Translations under genes and position numbers: made by a program
Source of the DNA: DAISVY01 sp036826635
Lineage (GTDB): Bacteria > Zixibacteria > MSB-5A5 > GN15 > FEB-12
Direction of reading: 5' to 3'
DNA length: 64,000 bases
NCBI GenBank assembly: GCA_036826635.1
Contig: DAISVY010000012.1
Coordinates: forward strand, 10,073-74,072
Shown: positions 60,320-64,000 of the stretch, in pieces
Layout: each line of letters opens with the position of its first letter
Numbering within the stretch: the first letter of the stretch is position 1
Notes under the pieces: generated by a model
The model's input: only the letters and a program-made list of their open reading frames with translations
Told to the model about the DNA's origin: nothing
Databases searched by the model: none

Positions 60320-61668
60320 TCGGCAAAGAAAAACTATTCGCCCAACTCGAAAAAGTCCTGGCCTCATCCCGGGCCGATCAGACCGAAATAGTCTATGTCG
60401 GCAGCGAATCCGGCCTGACCCGCTACGCCAATTCACACATTCACCAGAACGTATTTCAGGACAACCACCAAGTTTATTTCCGTTCGGTTCTGGGTAAGCG
60501 TGTCGGTGTAGCCTCGACCAACTCTCTCGTACCGGCAGACCTGAAAAAAACGCTGGGTGATTCGATTGAAATCGCACGGCAACAACCGGAAAACCCGACT
60601 TTCCCCGGACTTCCCAAGCCGGCCAGATACAAAGACATCGATACTTTCGATCCCGACACGGCGCGTTACACGCCGAAGGATCGGGCCAAAATCGTCAAGC
60701 GGATCGTGACCGAAGCCGCTCGAAAGAAATTTACCGCCGCCGGTTCTTTTGCCACCACCTCCGGTGAGATTGCAGTCCTTAATTCTCTGGGCTTGCAGGC
60801 ATACCAGCCGGTGACTTCGGCCTCGGTCAACATGATCGTCATGTCCGATACTTCGTCGGGTTACGCTTCCGGCACGGCACGGCGGGCCGGTGATCTTAAC
60901 ATCTCCGCCATGGCCAAAAGAGCCGTGCAGAAGTGCGACTTGTCACAGAACCCCGAACAAATCGAACCGGGAGAATACGAGGTCCTGCTGGAGCCGCCCG
61001 CTGTAGCCGAAATGCTGGAGTGGCTCAATTTCGTCGGCTTCGGTTCCAAACCGTTCCTGCAAAAGATGTCGTTCCTTTCGGGCAAGATCGGCAAAAAGAT
61101 CACTTCGGAAAAAGTCAGCATCTACGACGACGGTCTGGATCTCCGTTCGATAGCTTTCCCCTTCGATTTCGAGGGTGTCCCGAAAAAGAAAGTCTACTTC
61201 ATCAAAAACGGGATAGCCAAAGGCGTGGTGTACGACACCATAGCAGCCCTCAAGAATAAAACCAGGTCGACCGGCCACGCCGTTCTCCCGGACGAGCGCG
61301 ATGAAGGAGCGTTAGGCTTCAACATCGCCATGGCCCCCGGCACGGTCAGACGAGACCGGATGATATCAAAAGTGAAAAACGGTATTCTGGTCACGCGTTT
61401 TCACTATCTCAACGGACTTATCGATCCGCGGAATTCGGTTCTTACGGGCATGACACGCGACGGCACGTTTCTCGTTGAGAACGGTGAGATCAAGTGTGGT
61501 CTGAAGAACCTTCGGTTCACCGACTCCTTCGCCCGGGCTTTCAAATCGGTGATAGCCATGTCTCGTGAGAGGGAATGTATCGAGTCGTGGTGGAGCGCGA
61601 TCGGTTGTATCACGGTCCCGGCCGTGCATCTCAAATCGTTCCGTTTTTCCGGCAAGACCGATTTCTGA
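60316..61668 (+). CDS. tldE: TldE/PmbA-family protease partner subunit
   Basis: 450 residues, TldE/PmbA family, lacking the HExxxH zinc motif as expected for the non-catalytic partner. Signatures: ANSHIHQNVFQDN, GYASGTARRAGDLN, YDTIAALKNKTRSTGHAV and ILVTRFHYLNGLIDPRNSVLTGMTRDGTFLVENGEI. It begins in the tldD stop (ATGA), so the two subunits are translationally coupled in equal amounts. The convergent gene and a shared hairpin follow. No RiPP precursor was recognised nearby, so a role in peptide maturation is unsupported. Confidence 0.93.
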   Translation: MIGKEKLFAQLEKVLASSRADQTEIVYVGSESGLTRYANSHIHQNVFQDNHQVYFRSVLGKRVGVASTNSLVPADLKKTLGDSIEIARQQPENPTFPGLPKPARYKDIDTFDPDTARYTPKDRAKIVKRIVTEAARKKFTAAGSFATTSGEIAVLNSLGLQAYQPVTSASVNMIVMSDTSSGYASGTARRAGDLNISAMAKRAVQKCDLSQNPEQIEPGEYEVLLEPPAVAEMLEWLNFVGFGSKPFLQKMSFLSGKIGKKITSEKVSIYDDGLDLRSIAFPFDFEGVPKKKVYFIKNGIAKGVVYDTIAALKNKTRSTGHAVLPDERDEGALGFNIAMAPGTVRRDRMISKVKNGILVTRFHYLNGLIDPRNSVLTGMTRDGTFLVENGEIKCGLKNLRFTDSFARAFKSVIAMSRERECIESWWSAIGCITVPAVHLKSFRFSGKTDF

Positions 61669-61670
61669 TC

Positions 61671-61705
61671 AAACAAAAGGCCGGGCTCTTAAAATGAGTC
61701 CGGCC
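61671..61705 (-). terminator. Rho-independent terminator of the DUF6599 gene
   Basis: Minus strand GGCCGG-A-CTC, 7-base loop, GAG-C-CCGGCC followed by TTTTGTTTG. It lies between the convergent tldE and DUF6599 genes; the T-run favours the minus strand, though the stem may also help stop tldE transcripts. Confidence 0.65.
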
Positions 61706-61731
61706 TGTCGATATCGCTTTAATCTTCCGAA

Positions 61732-62589
61732 TCATTCAAGCGGGGCGTTTTTCAAGTGAATCAGTAATTCGATATATCGGTCTTTCAATGCCACACGTCC
61801 ATACTCACCGTTGAAATCCTTGAAGGCGAAGCCGTCTTTCCATTTGCGAGTTACCTGCAGTTCTCGGTCGAGGTTCTTTACCAGATGTGCATAAGCCTCC
61901 TCGGCTTTCTTCGTCCCGGGGTACGGCACCAGTATGCAGGTGTAACTGATATTGCTGTCGGCATAATCGGCGACCACACCGAACGCTCTGCCTTCCAGAC
62001 TCAGGATGTCTCCCGACCCGAACGTATAAATCGGCTGCAGACTGTAGCGACCGCGAATAATCGATTCCGAACCCGGCACCAAATTGCGCTGAGACAATTT
62101 ACCAAAAAGCGTAATCGGTACACCCTCGGGGATTTTTTCCAAAGTGATATTCGCCATCGTTACCATCACGGGCAAAAGCGCGTCGTCACCGATGAAACTG
62201 TTCACCTGTATGAAATACCGGTTCTTGACAATGGTAAGTTGCGAACTGCTTCCCGTATTGCGGGCATTGATTCCTTCAACCGGCTTTTCCTTACCGCACT
62301 TCATCAGGTAAATACCCAGGGCTCCTTCGGGGCTGTCCATCTGATAAATCTCAAGATCTATTTCCTGCTCTCCCCTGGCGTAGCGCTGGACAACCAATTG
62401 CTCGAAGCCGAACTCCAGAAACAACTCCGCACCGCCGTCGATATGACCGTAGAGATCGCTGCCCGCGAACTTTACCCTCTCACCCGAACGTTTCCAGCCG
62501 TCATAAAAATCATCAGGGGGAATAACCGGCCGGGCGGCGACATAACCAGCCATAAATAACACGACGCAAATACAAATCAGTCTTTTCAT
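61732..62589 (-). CDS. DUF6599-like secreted protein
   Basis: 285 residues with a signal peptide (MKRLICICVVLFMAGYVAARP). The conserved pattern SDLYGHIDGGAELFLEFGFEQL, EIDLEIYQMDSPEGALGIYL and SQLTIVKNRYFIQV fits the uncharacterised DUF6599 family. No catalytic motif is visible. It follows the Tat-exported DUF362 gene by 27 bases, so the two form an operon, ending at the terminator at 61705. The two products are both exported and may act on the same envelope or metal/cofactor process, which is inference. Confidence 0.78.
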   Translation of the reverse strand: MKRLICICVVLFMAGYVAARPVIPPDDFYDGWKRSGERVKFAGSDLYGHIDGGAELFLEFGFEQLVVQRYARGEQEIDLEIYQMDSPEGALGIYLMKCGKEKPVEGINARNTGSSSQLTIVKNRYFIQVNSFIGDDALLPVMVTMANITLEKIPEGVPITLFGKLSQRNLVPGSESIIRGRYSLQPIYTFGSGDILSLEGRAFGVVADYADSNISYTCILVPYPGTKKAEEAYAHLVKNLDRELQVTRKWKDGFAFKDFNGEYGRVALKDRYIELLIHLKNAPLE

Positions 62590-62616
62590 GTCTTTCTTAT
62601 CTCACCAATCTAACAG

Positions 62617-63831
62617 TTATACTCTCAAATGTCGGATCTTCTCCGGATCAACCACGCCCAAACCGAGACGCTCGGCATAGCGCAGATAATCGGTAAATAT
62701 GGGATGCTCGTTCACCTTTACTTCCATGCTTTTACGCTTTTCGACCATCAGATTGTGGCAAACCATATCGAGAGCGAAAGGATCGGTGGCGAAGAAAAGG
62801 CGATTGTAAATATACGCCGCGTCGGCCAGGGCCATCGGTCCGCCGTCGTACTGCGCGCGAAGACCATCGGTGACATTAAGCACCATCTTATCGCGAATAC
62901 ACGGAAAAGCCAGCACCTCGGTGCAAACGTCGAAAAACAGCGGTTGGTGCAACCGACCGGTGTTGCATATGGCTCCGTAGCTGACGTTTTTGGTGGCCAT
63001 GGAAATACCGTTGCCGGTGTTTTTGAAAACTGGCACGTTGATAATCTTGGTTAATTTTTGTGTCAACAGCTTGCCGAAATACGAATACTTGCCGTTGAAA
63101 ACGTGCTGATTGAGATACGGCTTATCCTGCGGGGCCTCGACATCCGCCCAATAATAGACATCTTTATCGAATTTATCGGCACTAATATGGGTACCGTCGG
63201 CTTTCAGCCAGGCACTATCGTCCTCGGTCTGCCCCATAGCGGCGGCTTCGTCCATCGTCTGAAGACCTTCCAGACCGATACCCGGGAATCGCTCCGCCGT
63301 AAACCCGGCATCGGGCATCATGTAATCGAACCGATCCCAGATGATGATATTCTCGCGTCTGATTCCGCCCGCCTCCAGCCATGCAATGACGGCGTCGACA
63401 ACTTCCGGGCGAGTGCTGATTAATCCCGGACCGACCGGGTTGATTTTGATCCCGACCACGTCGTCCTTTTCGAAAAATATCCCGAAACTCTCGGCGGGGC
63501 TTTTGTCGGTCAGACCGGAGATGCCTTTGTCGAACATGTCTTGTACTACTTCAGGCACCGGCTTGTTGTCGACCATCGCCCCGGCGTCGTGGACTTCAAC
63601 CACCTTTCCGGGACACGGACCGGGCAGGGAGTGAGCGGTGCGGGGAATTTTGAGGGCTTCTTCGATATTCGTTCCCGGTTTCTGCGGCTGGGAGTCGGCG
63701 CTTTTTTGCTGGGCCCAGAGCGTGGGAGTTCCCAGCATCAGTCCGGCGCCGATCACGCCGGAAGTTTTGAGAAAATCGCGGCGGTTCACATGGAACCTGG
63801 TATTCATCGACCGGTAGGCTGGTGTAGGCAC
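62617..63831 (-). CDS. Tat-exported DUF362-domain protein
   Basis: 404 residues from GTG 63831, chosen because GGGAG lies six bases upstream; an internal ATG at residue 9 has no such site. The N-terminus carries a twin-arginine signal, NRRDFLKTSGVIGAG. The rest is DUF362-like: VEVHDAGAMVDN, VGIKINPVGPGLISTRPEVVDAVIAWLEAGG, IINVPVFKNTGNGISMATKN and FFATDPFALDMVCHNLM. Family members are often linked to iron-sulfur or redox roles, but this one has no 4Fe-4S motif. Tat export implies it folds, perhaps with a cofactor, in the cytoplasm. First gene of a two-gene operon with the DUF6599 protein. Confidence 0.85.
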   Translation of the reverse strand: MPTPAYRSMNTRFHVNRRDFLKTSGVIGAGLMLGTPTLWAQQKSADSQPQKPGTNIEEALKIPRTAHSLPGPCPGKVVEVHDAGAMVDNKPVPEVVQDMFDKGISGLTDKSPAESFGIFFEKDDVVGIKINPVGPGLISTRPEVVDAVIAWLEAGGIRRENIIIWDRFDYMMPDAGFTAERFPGIGLEGLQTMDEAAAMGQTEDDSAWLKADGTHISADKFDKDVYYWADVEAPQDKPYLNQHVFNGKYSYFGKLLTQKLTKIINVPVFKNTGNGISMATKNVSYGAICNTGRLHQPLFFDVCTEVLAFPCIRDKMVLNVTDGLRAQYDGGPMALADAAYIYNRLFFATDPFALDMVCHNLMVEKRKSMEVKVNEHPIFTDYLRYAERLGLGVVDPEKIRHLRV

Positions 63832-63935
63832 GATTCGCTCCCTTGGTATTTGGGCTGGTTACCGTATTATTTACAAGCTAACCAACGACTATTGAATATA
63901 CAAGGGCTTTGTGAATGACTTGGCAGCGGCCATGG

Positions 63936-64000
63936 CTATTTTACGAGCAGCATCTTCTTCGTCTCCACGTAATCACCTGCCAGTAAGCGATACAGGTAAA
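63936..64000 (-). CDS. C-terminal end of a sorting-domain secreted protein (partial)
   Basis: Only the last 20 codons are in the window: YLYRLLAGDYVETKKMLLVK then TAG at 63936. This is the typical end of a FlgD-like/Por C-terminal sorting domain, as in the left-edge gene (GVYLYRIQAGTFTDTRK). The 104 bases to the DUF362 start contain no visible terminator. Confidence 0.75.
   Translation of the reverse strand, partial: YLYRLLAGDYVETKKMLLVK

Noticed and set aside
1..64000. CRISPR arrays, transposases, integrases, tRNA or rRNA genes
   Set aside because: No direct-repeat/spacer pattern, no recombinase-like protein and no cloverleaf or rRNA segment recognised by eye; a tRNA/CRISPR scan could confirm.

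Overview
The window reads as chromosomal DNA of a Gram-negative, probably anaerobic or facultative, protein-degrading heterotroph. Two large secreted proteins carry the NYPNPFNP C-terminal sorting domain (FlgD/Por-secretion type), and the tail of a third runs in at the right edge. Together with a PorV/PorQ-like outer-membrane protein, this points to the FCB-type candidate phyla; Zixibacteria is my best guess, from gene content only. No rRNA, tRNA, CRISPR array, insertion sequence or phage gene was recognised. Genes are tightly packed, with several 4-base stop/start overlaps.

Layout. 1-8.3 kb: a secreted gluzincin-like metalloprotease (cut by the left edge), a PLP-dependent diaminopropionate ammonia-lyase, a transglutaminase-like envelope protein and a BaiN/HI0933-type flavoprotein. 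8.4-13.9 kb: iorA-iorB-buk-ptb-ptb2, a compact module that would oxidise 2-oxoacids to acyl-CoA and harvest ATP through acyl-phosphates. 14-21 kb: a HAD phosphatase, a beta-barrel porin, Tex and a glutamyl-endopeptidase-type S9 peptidase. 21.1-26.5 kb: a complete rnfCDGEAB operon with an extra small Cys-rich membrane protein between rnfA and rnfB. IorAB makes reduced ferredoxin and Rnf uses it, so the two loci fit one energy scheme of amino-acid fermentation.

27.1-42.6 kb is the most unusual region. It is a seven-gene same-strand locus: ABC ATPase, ABC-2 permease fused to a catalytically dead M1-like domain and a golvesin-like domain, TolC-type outer-membrane factor, periplasmic adaptor, RND pump, a 1565-residue fusion of a second RND pump to an ABC ATPase, and a second ABC-2 permease. 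The two ATPase domains look like paralogues. This looks like a hybrid RND/ABC export machine.

42.6-58.6 kb (minus strand) is a six-gene, almost fully overlapping operon. It starts with a 3192-residue surface protein (two beta-helix modules, nine Ig-like repeats, sorting domain). Then follow a PorV/PorQ-like barrel fused to TPR-like helices, a SpoIIE-type phosphatase, a STAS-RsbW-like kinase fusion, a stand-alone STAS antagonist and a histidine kinase. The arrangement suggests that making or secreting the giant surface protein is wired to a partner-switching circuit. 58.9-64 kb holds tldD-tldE, a DUF6599-like secreted protein, a Tat-exported DUF362 protein and the end of another sorting-domain protein.
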